Assembly (NCBI GenBank): GCA_009782165.1
Contig: WQUH01000123.1
Coordinates: 1-5,148, forward strand
Length of the DNA: 5,148 bases
Source of the DNA: Pseudomonadota bacterium
GTDB lineage: Bacteria; Desulfobacterota; Desulfobulbia; Desulfobulbales; Desulfobulbaceae
Reading direction: 5' to 3'
Shown here: positions 1-5,148 of the stretch, piece after piece
How the letters are laid out: every line of letters begins with the position of its first letter
Numbering within the stretch: position 1 is the stretch's first letter
Notes under the pieces: model-generated
Told to the model about the DNA's origin: nothing
What the model saw: the letters and a program-made list of their open reading frames with translations, nothing else
The model's database searches: none
Position numbers and translations under genes: made by a program

Positions 1-2
1 TC

Positions 3-686
3 CAGCACACCGTGGCCGCCATCGATCTGCAGGCCAGGGTGCCCCGAGGCCGGCTCGAATCCTGCGTCAGCACCATGGCCGCCCTGTTGGCCCGCTTCCT
101 GCCGGATATCCATGCGGCCATCTTTCCCCAACTGTTGGCCGAGGTCTGCCGGGAACTGCAGGCCGCCGAAGCCTGGCTGACCATGCGTTTTCCCTATTTC
201 ATCGCTAAAAAGGCGCCGGTGAGCGGCACCGCCAGCCTGATGGAGTACCAGTGCGCCTTTACCGCCTCATCGGCGGCCGGCGGCGAACCGCTGCTGACCG
301 TGGTGGCGCCGGTCACCACGCTCTGCCCCTGCTCCAAGGAGATCAGCGCGGCCGGGGCCCACAACCAGCGGGCCGAGATCACCCTCTCGGTCCGGCCGCT
401 GAACCTGATCTGGCTGGAAGACCTGATCGCCATGGCCGAGTCCTGCGGCTCGTCCGAGGTCTACGCCCTCCTGAAGCGGCCCGATGAAAAATACGTGACC
501 GAACGGGCCTACGGTCAACCGATGTTTGTTGAGGATGTGGCCCGCAAGGTGGCCCAGAAGGCCAGGGCGCACGCCGACATCGCCTGGTTTTCGGTGGGGG
601 TTGAGAGCTTCGAGTCCATCCACAACCACAGCGCCTACGCCCTGGTCGACAGCCGCGACCTCAAACCGGCCGATTCCCGCGACTGA
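3..686 (+). CDS. folE2: GTP cyclohydrolase I, FolE2 (GCYH-IB) type, 5'-truncated by the window
   Basis: This cytosolic T-fold enzyme converts GTP to 7,8-dihydroneopterin triphosphate, the first step to folate and, in many bacteria, to queuosine. The visible part is 227 residues, starting Q-H-T-V-A. The GTG at 12 is not the true start, because the frame is open back to the window edge and QHTVA matches the internal strand found near residue 40 of family members; roughly 30-45 N-terminal residues lie upstream. The family signature is clear: a CPCSKEIS segment (visible residues 108-115) followed by GAHNQR (118-123), which supply the metal-binding Cys and His. Further on are VTERAY (165-170), FVEDVAR (176-182) and ESIHNH (204-209), containing the conserved Glu and His residues of the active site. 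One oddity is that the usual KGTHMSRF-like segment near the N-terminus reads RGRLESCVSTM here. The stop lies 7 bases from the convergent gabD stop. Family assignment is firm; metal preference cannot be read from sequence. Confidence 0.93.
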   Translation, partial: QHTVAAIDLQARVPRGRLESCVSTMAALLARFLPDIHAAIFPQLLAEVCRELQAAEAWLTMRFPYFIAKKAPVSGTASLMEYQCAFTASSAAGGEPLLTVVAPVTTLCPCSKEISAAGAHNQRAEITLSVRPLNLIWLEDLIAMAESCGSSEVYALLKRPDEKYVTERAYGQPMFVEDVARKVAQKARAHADIAWFSVGVESFESIHNHSAYALVDSRDLKPADSRD

Positions 687-693
687 CCGCCGG

Positions 694-2157
694 TCACAGC
701 CGTTGCTCCAGCCCTCCCAGGCAGAGATATTTCAGCTCCAGATATTCCTCGATGCCGTACTTCGAGCCCTCGCGGCCGATCCCCGATTCCTTGACCCCGC
801 CGAACGGCGCCGCCTCGGACGACATCCGGCCGGTGTTGATGCCGACCATGCCGTATTCCAGGGCCTCGGCGGTCCGCCAGATCCGGCCGATGTCCCGGCT
901 GTAGAAGTAGGCGGCCAGGCCATAGGAGGTGTCGTTGGCCAGGGCGATCGCCTCCTGGTCGTCCCTGAAGACAAAGAGCGGGGCCACTGGCCCGAAGGTT
1001 TCGTCGTGGGCGATCTGCATCGCGGTGGTGGCGCCGAGCAGCACGGTGGGCTCGAAAAAGAAGCCGACGCTGCCCAGACGCCTGCCGCCGAAGGCGACGC
1101 GGGCCCCCCTGGCCACGGCGTCGGCGATCTGCTCCTCGACCTTGTGGATGGCGTCGAGGTCGATCAACGGCCCCTGCTGCATCCCGGCCTCGAAGCCGTT
1201 GCCGACCTTGAGCGCCCGCACCGCCTCCACCAGCCTGGCGGCGAACCGCTCGTACACCCCCTCCTGAATGAAAAAGCGGTTGGCGCAGACGCAGGTCTGC
1301 CCGGAGTTGCGGTACTTGGCCGCCACGGCGCCGCGCACCGCCGCGTCGAGGTCGGCATCGTCAAACACGATGAAGGGGGCATGGCCGCCCAGTTCGAGGG
1401 AAACTTTTTTCACCGTGGCGGCGGAGTCGCGCATCAGCAGTTTGCCCACGGCGGTGGAGCCGGTAAAACTGAGTTTGCGGACCAGAGGGTTGGCGGTCAT
1501 CTCGGCGCCGATGGCGGCCGCCGGGCCGGTGACCACATTGAACACGCCCGGCGGGATGCCGGCCTCGTCGGCGAGCGCGGCCATGGCCAGGGCGGACAGG
1601 GGGGTCTTGCTCGCCGGCTTGACCACCACCGGGCAGCCGGCCGCCAAGGCGGGCGCCGTCTTGCGGGCGATCATCGACGAGGGGAAATTCCAGGGCGTGA
1701 TGGCGGCGCAGACCCCCACCGGTTCCTTGAGGACGATGATCCGTTTGCCCGGCTGGCCCATGGGGATGGTATCGCCGTACACCCGCTTGGCCTCCTCGGC
1801 GTACCACTCGATAAACCCGGCGCCGTACACGATCTCCTCTTCGGCGTCGGCCAGGGGCTTGCCCTGCTCCATGGTCATGATCACGGCCAGATCCCGGCGA
1901 TGGGCGATCAGGCCATCATACCAGCGGCGCAGCAGGCGCGCCCGTTCCTGGGCGGTCAAGCCCCGCCAGGCCGGCCAGGCGCGATGGGCCGCCTCGATGG
2001 CGGCGGCGGTTTCCCGACGCCCCAGCGCCGGCACCGTGCCCACAGTCGCGCCGGTCGCCGGATCGGACACCGCGATCCGGTCTCCTGGCCTGCCGTCGAT
2101 CCATTGGCCGTTGACATAACACTGGGAGCGCAGCAGCTCCCGTCGACCGAGTTCCAT
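694..2157 (-). CDS. gabD: Succinate-semialdehyde dehydrogenase, NAD(P)+ dependent (GabD type)
   Basis: This 487-residue aldehyde dehydrogenase oxidises succinic semialdehyde to succinate using NAD(P)+, the last step of GABA degradation. It aligns over its whole length with E. coli GabD (482 aa) as recalled. Visible motifs are TPWNFP with the oxyanion Asn157, the cofactor-binding KPAS at 180-183, FTGSTAVG at 231-238, the general base Glu255 in LELGG, and the catalytic Cys289 in SGQTCVCANR. The second Cys at 291 gives the CVC arrangement known in SSADH enzymes, which acts as a redox switch in the human enzyme. ETFGP (386-390) and PFGGVKESGIGREG (451-464) complete the family pattern. The ATG start is supported by a GAGGAG box 7 bases upstream and by the match of the N-terminus to GabD. 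No gabT or GABA permease lies in the window, so the gene appears to stand alone. GabD-like enzymes can also accept glutarate semialdehyde and related aldehydes, so the exact substrate is inferred. Confidence 0.93.
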   Translation of the reverse strand: MELGRRELLRSQCYVNGQWIDGRPGDRIAVSDPATGATVGTVPALGRRETAAAIEAAHRAWPAWRGLTAQERARLLRRWYDGLIAHRRDLAVIMTMEQGKPLADAEEEIVYGAGFIEWYAEEAKRVYGDTIPMGQPGKRIIVLKEPVGVCAAITPWNFPSSMIARKTAPALAAGCPVVVKPASKTPLSALAMAALADEAGIPPGVFNVVTGPAAAIGAEMTANPLVRKLSFTGSTAVGKLLMRDSAATVKKVSLELGGHAPFIVFDDADLDAAVRGAVAAKYRNSGQTCVCANRFFIQEGVYERFAARLVEAVRALKVGNGFEAGMQQGPLIDLDAIHKVEEQIADAVARGARVAFGGRRLGSVGFFFEPTVLLGATTAMQIAHDETFGPVAPLFVFRDDQEAIALANDTSYGLAAYFYSRDIGRIWRTAEALEYGMVGINTGRMSSEAAPFGGVKESGIGREGSKYGIEEYLELKYLCLGGLEQRL

Positions 2158-2164
2158 CCCCCCA

Positions 2165-2170
2165 CTCCTC
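2165..2170 (-). promoter_or_regulatory. Ribosome binding site of gabD
   Basis: On the minus strand the sequence reads GAGGAG, then 7 bases, then ATG (2157-2155). This near-consensus Shine-Dalgarno site at ideal spacing fixes the gabD start. Confidence 0.8.
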
Positions 2171-2186
2171 GAACGCGCAAAAGCAA

Positions 2187-2223
2187 ACAGGCAGCGCGTC
2201 AGAAAGAGCCCGCCGCTGCCTGT
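2187..2223 (-). promoter_or_regulatory. Perfect 10-bp inverted repeat in the gabD leader, possible attenuator or operator
   Basis: ACAGGCAGCG at 2187-2196 is the exact reverse complement of CGCTGCCTGT at 2214-2223, with a 17-base spacer. It lies 29 to 66 bases upstream of the gabD ATG. Read on the minus strand, the right arm of the hairpin is followed by TTGCTTTTGC, a T-rich but imperfect tail. It could be a leader terminator (attenuator) for gabD, or the binding site of a dimeric regulator serving the divergent promoters. The repeat is directly visible; the role is inferred. Confidence 0.5.
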
Positions 2224-2277
2224 CCATACAAAAACAATGTTCAGTCTCCCGGATATATGTTACTCTCTCGGGAAAAA

Positions 2278-2290
2278 ATTATACTATACA
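2278..2290. promoter_or_regulatory. AT-rich divergent promoter core (-10 candidates on both strands)
   Basis: On the minus strand, bases 2283-2278 read TATAAT, the perfect -10 consensus, directed towards gabD. On the plus strand, overlapping it, TATACT (2280-2285) and TATACA (2285-2290) are -10-like and directed towards the PilZ gene. No convincing TTGACA-type -35 box was found at 16-18 bases on either strand, so the promoters may depend on activators or on another sigma factor. The block from about 2225 to 2310 is clearly more AT-rich than the surrounding genes, as expected for a divergent promoter region. Confidence 0.35.
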
Positions 2291-2318
2291 TCGGGATGCC
2301 GCTTTTTTCATCCACGAT
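2290..2318 (+). promoter_or_regulatory. Hairpin in the leader of the PilZ gene
   Basis: ATCG-GGATG (2290-2298) pairs with CATCC-A-CGAT (2309-2318), giving nine base pairs with one bulged A (2314). The loop is 10 bases and contains six T. The structure ends 17 bases before the preferred ATG at 2336 and lies just downstream of the -10 candidates, so it would sit near the 5' end of the transcript. It may influence translation or RNA stability of a gene that lacks a clear Shine-Dalgarno site. Pairing is seen by eye; function is not shown. Confidence 0.3.
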
Positions 2319-2335
2319 TACGGTTGGTTGACAAA

Positions 2336-2770
2336 ATGACCATTGAACAGCGAAGATCAAAACGAACCGACGACTTCCTGCCCATTGAAATCCGCGTGGT
2401 GCATGAACTGGACGGCCGGGAACTGGCCGGTCCGTTTTCCGGCAGAATCATCGATATTTCGACAGGCGGGGCCTGTCTGCTCATGAGCCAGATCATGGTG
2501 CATGCCTTTCACGTCTTCTACTCGACCCGCGAGACCGACCATGCCGTGCTCCAGCTCATCATCGACCTGCAGCCGGACGGCGGCCGCCATGTCCTGACCG
2601 CCCGCCCCGTATGGATGAGCAATTTCCGGCAGAATGCCATCAGGGCGTTCAAAATGGGCGTGGAATTCACCGAGGATTCGGGAGCGGTCCAGATGCGGAT
2701 ATTGCGGGCAGCCCTGTACAAGCACCAGAAAGCGCGGGGCGCATGGTGGCGGCAGCACTGCCGGGTCTGA
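2336..2770 (+). CDS. Single-domain PilZ protein, probable cyclic-di-GMP receptor
   Basis: A 144-residue cytosolic protein made essentially of one PilZ domain. The two c-di-GMP contact motifs are present: RxxxR as RRSKR (Arg6 and Arg10) and D/NxSxxG as DISTGG (Asp40, Ser42, Gly45). The domain closes with a conserved-looking Trp93 and FKMGVEF (105-111), typical of the last strands of the PilZ barrel. PilZ proteins bind c-di-GMP and pass the signal to motility, polysaccharide or secretion machinery; the partner here cannot be deduced. The frame is open from an upstream ATG at 2237, but that 33-residue extension lies in AT-rich promoter-like DNA, has no ribosome binding site and contains the hairpin at 2290-2318, so ATG 2336, which places RRSKR at the N-terminus, is preferred. 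No strong Shine-Dalgarno is seen before 2336 either. There is no signal peptide, membrane segment or output domain. Confidence 0.85.
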   Translation: MTIEQRRSKRTDDFLPIEIRVVHELDGRELAGPFSGRIIDISTGGACLLMSQIMVHAFHVFYSTRETDHAVLQLIIDLQPDGGRHVLTARPVWMSNFRQNAIRAFKMGVEFTEDSGAVQMRILRAALYKHQKARGAWWRQHCRV

Positions 2771-2790
2771 CGGCGCGCTCCCGCAACGAA

Positions 2791-2814
2791 GGCGCGAAAG
2801 ACGCGCCGGCTTTT
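2791..2814 (+). terminator. GC-rich hairpin with short T-run, weak terminator or attenuator
   Basis: GGCGCG (2791-2796), loop AAAGA, then CGCGCC (2802-2807) form a perfect six-pair all-GC stem, followed by GG-CTTTTCTCTC. It lies between the PilZ stop and the rarA ribosome binding site. The T-run has only four T and starts three or four bases after the stem, so termination may be partial. The right arm can instead pair with CGGCGCG at 2771-2777 (seven pairs, 24-base loop), giving an alternative fold. Confidence 0.45.
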
Positions 2815-2819
2815 CTCTC

Positions 2820-2824
2820 AGGAG
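2820..2824 (+). promoter_or_regulatory. Probable ribosome binding site of rarA (long spacing)
   Basis: AGGAG is the only purine-rich box before the rarA ATG at 2839. The 14-base spacing is longer than the usual 5-9. It is still the best candidate, because family alignment places the N-terminus near 2839 and no in-frame ATG, GTG or TTG was found at better spacing between it and the conserved PLAERMRP segment. Confidence 0.5.
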
Positions 2825-2838
2825 CACATTCTCTCTCC

Positions 2839-4197
2839 ATGCCCGCACGCACGCAGCGCCACAGTCCGCTCGCCGAACGGATGCGTCCCCGCCGCCTGGA
2901 TGACTTTGTCGGTCAGCAGCACCTGGTCGGCGAAGGGAAGTTTCTCCGGCAACTGATCGAGGGCAACGCCATTCCCTCGCTGATCTTCTGGGGGCCGCCC
3001 GGTTCCGGCAAGACCACCTTGGCCACCATCCTCGCCCATGCCGTTTCCGCCCATTTTGTCTTTTTCTCGGCCGTGCTTTCCGGGGTCAGGGAGATCCGGC
3101 AGATCGTCGAGCAGGCCAAGGAGCTCCAGGGGCGGAGCACGCAGCCCACCATCCTGTTTGTCGACGAGATCCACCGGTTCAACAAGGGCCAGCAGGACGC
3201 CTTTCTGCCCCATGTGGAAAGCGGCCTCCTGACCCTGATCGGGGCCACCACCGAGAATCCGTCGTTTGAAATCATCGCCCCCCTGCTCTCCCGCTGCCAG
3301 GTGCTGCTGCTCGATCCTTTGCAGCCGGAGGATATCGCCCAGGTCATCCGCCGGGCCCTGGCCGACGAGGCCGACGGGCTGGGCCAGGATTGCCTGGCCA
3401 TCGAAGAGGAGGCGGTGCTCCTGCTTGCGGCGGCGGCGGATGGCGACTGCCGCCGGGCCCTGAATTACCTGGAGACCGCGGCCAAGCTCACCCTGGATGC
3501 GCGCCGGGCCGAGGCAAGCGAGGCTTCGCGGACGATCACCGAGGCTTGCGTCCGCGAAACCCTGCAACAGAAAACCCTGCGCTACGATGCCGCCGGCGAG
3601 GAGCATTACAACCTCATCTCCGCCCTGCACAAGAGTCTGCGGGACAGCGACCCCGATGCCGCCATGTACTGGCTGGCGCGGATGCTGGCCGGCGGCGAGG
3701 ATCCGCTGTACCTTGCCCGGCGGATGATCCGCTTTGCCACCGAGGATATCGGCAATGCCGATCCCCAGGCCCTCCGGGTCGCCATCGACTGCCGGGACGC
3801 CTATCACATGCTCGGATCGCCGGAGGGCGACCTGGCCCTGATCCAGGCCGCGGCCTACCTGGCCACCGCCCCGAAAAGCAATGCCCTGTACGCCGGCTTT
3901 GCAAAGGTCCGGGCCGACATCCAGCGCACCGGCTCGCTCCCGGTTCCGCTTCACCTGCGCAACGCCCCGACCGCGCTGATGAAGGGATTCGGCTATGGCC
4001 GGGGATATCAGTACGCCCACGACGACCGCGACGCGCTCGTCGTCCAGGAACACCTGCCGCCGGAGCTGGCGGGCGCGGTCTACTACGAACCGACCAATCG
4101 CGGCTATGAGGCGGTGATCAAGGATCGGCTCACCAAATGGAAACAGATCCTCAAGCAACGGGCTCAACACCATGCGCGCACAAAAGACGGCGAATAG
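2839..4197 (+). CDS. rarA: Replication-associated recombination protein A (RarA/MgsA), AAA+ ATPase
   Basis: A 452-residue cytosolic clamp-loader-like AAA+ ATPase related to E. coli RarA (447 aa), yeast Mgs1 and human WRNIP1. It acts at stalled replication forks, binds SSB and DNA ends, and modulates recombination and gap repair. Motifs in order are PLAERMRP (10-17), VGQQHL (24-29), Walker A GPPGSGKTT (52-60), Walker B ILFVDE (105-110) followed by the family-specific IHRFNKGQQDAFLP (111-124), sensor 1 IGATTENPSF (134-143), the arginine-finger segment LLSRCQ with Arg152, and sensor 2 GDCRRALN (202-209). The C-terminal tetramerisation region contains HKSLRDSDPDAAMYWLARML (264-283), EDIGNADP (302-309), APKSNALY (344-351) and HLRNAPTALMK (372-382), all characteristic of RarA. 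The frame is open 76 codons upstream of 2839, but that part overlaps the PilZ gene and has no family similarity. The 3' end overlaps the start of the next gene by 26 bases. Confidence 0.95.
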   Translation: MPARTQRHSPLAERMRPRRLDDFVGQQHLVGEGKFLRQLIEGNAIPSLIFWGPPGSGKTTLATILAHAVSAHFVFFSAVLSGVREIRQIVEQAKELQGRSTQPTILFVDEIHRFNKGQQDAFLPHVESGLLTLIGATTENPSFEIIAPLLSRCQVLLLDPLQPEDIAQVIRRALADEADGLGQDCLAIEEEAVLLLAAAADGDCRRALNYLETAAKLTLDARRAEASEASRTITEACVRETLQQKTLRYDAAGEEHYNLISALHKSLRDSDPDAAMYWLARMLAGGEDPLYLARRMIRFATEDIGNADPQALRVAIDCRDAYHMLGSPEGDLALIQAAAYLATAPKSNALYAGFAKVRADIQRTGSLPVPLHLRNAPTALMKGFGYGRGYQYAHDDRDALVVQEHLPPELAGAVYYEPTNRGYEAVIKDRLTKWKQILKQRAQHHARTKDGE

Positions 4198-5148
4198 ACT
4201 GGCGTCATTGCTGCTTCTGCCGCTGCTGGCCCTGCTCGCCGCAGTCAATGCCGAGGCCGCTTCGTTCAGGCTGATCTACGGCAACGACAACCTCGGCGAG
4301 CTCGACGGCTGCGGCTGAAACAACAGCAAACTGGGCGGTCTGTCCAGAAGGGCTTTTGTCATTCAGGAACAGGGCAGCGACCCCCAATGGCCGGCTTTGC
4401 TCGTCACCGGGGGCAATCTGCTGTTTGAACGGGACCAGCTCGCGCCCGGCAGCGAGGCAGCGGCGACCATCGCCGCCAAGGGCGTGCTGCGGGCCTGCCA
4501 GAAAATGGGCGTCGCCTTTGCCGGGGTCGGGGTGCGCGATCTGGCCGCGGGCAGCGCCCTGCTCAAGGCATCGCACCAGCCGCCGGCCTTCACCTGGCTG
4601 TCCCTCAACCTGGTCGATCCCGCCACCCGCCAGCCGCTGTTCGCGCCGATGATCCAACGCCGGGTCGGCGCCACCACCATCGCGGTCCTGGCGCTGACCG
4701 ACCATACCGCCCTGGCCGGCGGGACCGGGGAATTCCTGGCCCTGGACTGGCGCGCCGCGCTGCCGCCGGTCCTGGCCAAGGCGGAACAGGAGGCGGACTT
4801 CATCCTGCTGCTGTCCAACTATTCCTACAGTGAAAACCTCGAGATAGCCAAGGCGCACGGTTCGATCGACCTGATTCTCCAGACCGGTCACGTCGCCGGC
4901 AACATGCGGCCCCTCCCGATCTACCGATCCCTGCTGACCCAAACCGATGTCCGGGGCAAATATGTGGGGATTCTCGATATCGATTGGCACGGCCGCAACG
5001 GATGGAGCGAAGAGGGAGAGCCGGTGCGGGGCAGGAATGCCAAAGGGCCGGTTTCCACCTACGCCAACCGCTTCATCGCCCTCAGCCAATCTCTGCCCGT
5101 TGCCCCTGAGATCGAAACGCTGGTGCGGCAGACCCAGCAACAGATCGA
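4172..5148 (+). CDS. Secreted UshA-like metallophosphatase-fold selenoprotein, Sec49 encoded by TGA, 3'-truncated by the window
   Basis: Reading from ATG 4172 gives 325 codons to the window end, with a single in-frame TGA at codon 49 (4316-4318) and no other stop. Residues 1-30 are a signal peptide: Arg/Lys near the start, a Leu-rich core at about 10-25, and an Ala-rich cleavage area around 27-31, so the product should be exported. Then comes IYGNDNLGELDGCGU, followed by NNSKLGGLSRR. Relatives in the UshA/5'-nucleotidase superfamily, as recalled, have GxLEPCGC...GGLxRR here, so Sec replaces the second Cys. Later segments fit the same fold: VTGGNLLF (78-85), VGVRDLAAG (119-127), FILLLSNYSYSENLEIAKA (210-228), IDLILQTGH (232-240) and RGKYVGILDIDW (261-272). 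Of the UshA-type metal ligands only Asp39 and His240 seem kept; the others read Leu, Asn or Gly, so phosphatase activity is doubtful and a thiol/selenol redox role at Cys47-Sec49 is inferred. The start overlaps rarA by 26 bases with only a weak Shine-Dalgarno, suggesting translational coupling. A nonsense mutation is the alternative, but the open frame beyond the TGA and the SECIS argue against it. Confidence 0.85.
4316..4359 (+). promoter_or_regulatory. Bacterial SECIS element with the UGA selenocysteine codon
   Basis: The UGA (4316-4318) is followed by a stem-loop inside the coding frame. The apical stem is CUGGGC (4331-4336) with GUCCAG (4342-4347): six pairs including one G-U, closing a GGUCU loop. 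Below it, an AAA/AAGG internal loop (4328-4330/4348-4351) separates AGC (4325-4327) with GCU (4352-4354) and ACAA (4320-4323) with UUGU (4356-4359). The loop GG is at +19/+20 after the UGA. With the U of UGA as base 1, G23 and U24 coincide with the SelB-contacting bases of the E. coli fdhF SECIS, and base 17 is also U. SelB carrying Sec-tRNA would bind this loop and decode the UGA. Pairing was done by hand; the fdhF comparison is from memory. Confidence 0.82.

Noticed and set aside
12..14. GTG at 12 as the start of folE2
   Set aside because: The frame is open to the window edge, the preceding codons (Q-H-T) match the conserved family strand, and starting here would remove part of the T-fold.
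2247..2273. TCCCG (2247-2251) / CGGGA (2269-2273) inverted repeat
   Set aside because: Only five base pairs with a 17-base spacer, followed by an A-run on the plus strand rather than a T-run. It is too weak to call.
526..2331. 601-codon plus-strand ORF antisense to gabD
   Set aside because: The opposite strand encodes a full-length dehydrogenase with all catalytic motifs and a good ribosome binding site. The antisense product is rich in G, H, R, P and A with no recognisable domain, as expected for a GC-rich shadow frame.
2237..2335. 33-residue N-terminal extension of the PilZ protein from ATG 2237
   Set aside because: The stretch is AT-rich, overlaps promoter-like and hairpin sequence, lacks a ribosome binding site and shows no domain. 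PilZ proteins commonly begin a few residues before RxxxR.
2818..4248. 476-codon minus-strand ORF antisense to rarA
   Set aside because: rarA on the plus strand has complete AAA+ motifs. The antisense frame has low-complexity, shadow-like composition and no family match.
4205..5140. 311-codon minus-strand ORF antisense to the selenoprotein gene
   Set aside because: It looks like the largest uninterrupted frame here, but its composition is that of a shadow (G, Q, R, D rich, no motif). The plus strand, once the TGA is read as Sec, gives a signal peptide and family motifs.
4172..5148. Pseudogene by nonsense mutation
   Set aside because: Only one stop interrupts 325 codons, it lies at a conserved Cys column, the frame is intact afterwards, and a SECIS-like hairpin follows in the exact fdhF register. 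A decayed gene would not be expected to show these together.

Overview
The window is a GC-rich bacterial segment with five protein genes and almost no spare space. It starts inside one gene (folE2) and ends inside another (a metallophosphatase-like selenoprotein). No rRNA, tRNA, CRISPR array, insertion sequence or phage gene was seen. GC-rich codon use, a FolE2-type GTP cyclohydrolase, a PilZ protein and a UGA-encoded selenocysteine in a secreted UshA-like protein together suggest an anaerobic Desulfobacterota (deltaproteobacterial) organism. That placement is an inference from gene content and was not confirmed by any search.

Layout: (a) 3-686 (+), the 3' part of folE2, for pterin/folate or queuosine precursor synthesis. 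(b) 694-2157 (-), a complete gabD-type succinate-semialdehyde dehydrogenase that converges on folE2 with 7 bases between the stops. (c) 2158-2335, a divergent intergenic region that becomes AT-rich towards the PilZ gene. It holds a consensus TATAAT for the minus strand, a perfect 10-bp inverted repeat in the gabD leader, and a hairpin just ahead of the next gene. (d) 2336-2770 (+), a small single-domain PilZ protein, a probable c-di-GMP receptor. (e) 2771-2838, a GC hairpin with a short T-run (weak terminator or attenuator) and a ribosome binding site. (f) 2839-4197 (+), rarA (mgsA), a replication-associated AAA+ ATPase. (g) 4172 to the window end (+), overlapping the end of rarA, a gene interrupted by an in-frame TGA at 4316-4318 that is almost certainly read as selenocysteine.

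The main discovery is item (g). A secreted protein of the UshA/5'-nucleotidase-like metallophosphatase superfamily has the motif Cys-Gly-Sec where relatives have Cys-Gly-Cys. The UGA is followed by a stem-loop whose GGUCU loop falls at exactly the same distance from the UGA as in the E. coli fdhF SECIS. The reading frame stays open for another 276 codons to the window edge. Standard ORF calling hides this gene: it stops at the TGA, and a long spurious ORF lies on the opposite strand. Most canonical metal-binding residues of the phosphatase fold look substituted, so the protein may be a redox protein on a phosphatase scaffold.

The genes do not form one obvious pathway. PilZ, rarA and the selenoprotein gene run in the same direction and could share transcripts. 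folE2 and gabD look like independent housekeeping or metabolic units.
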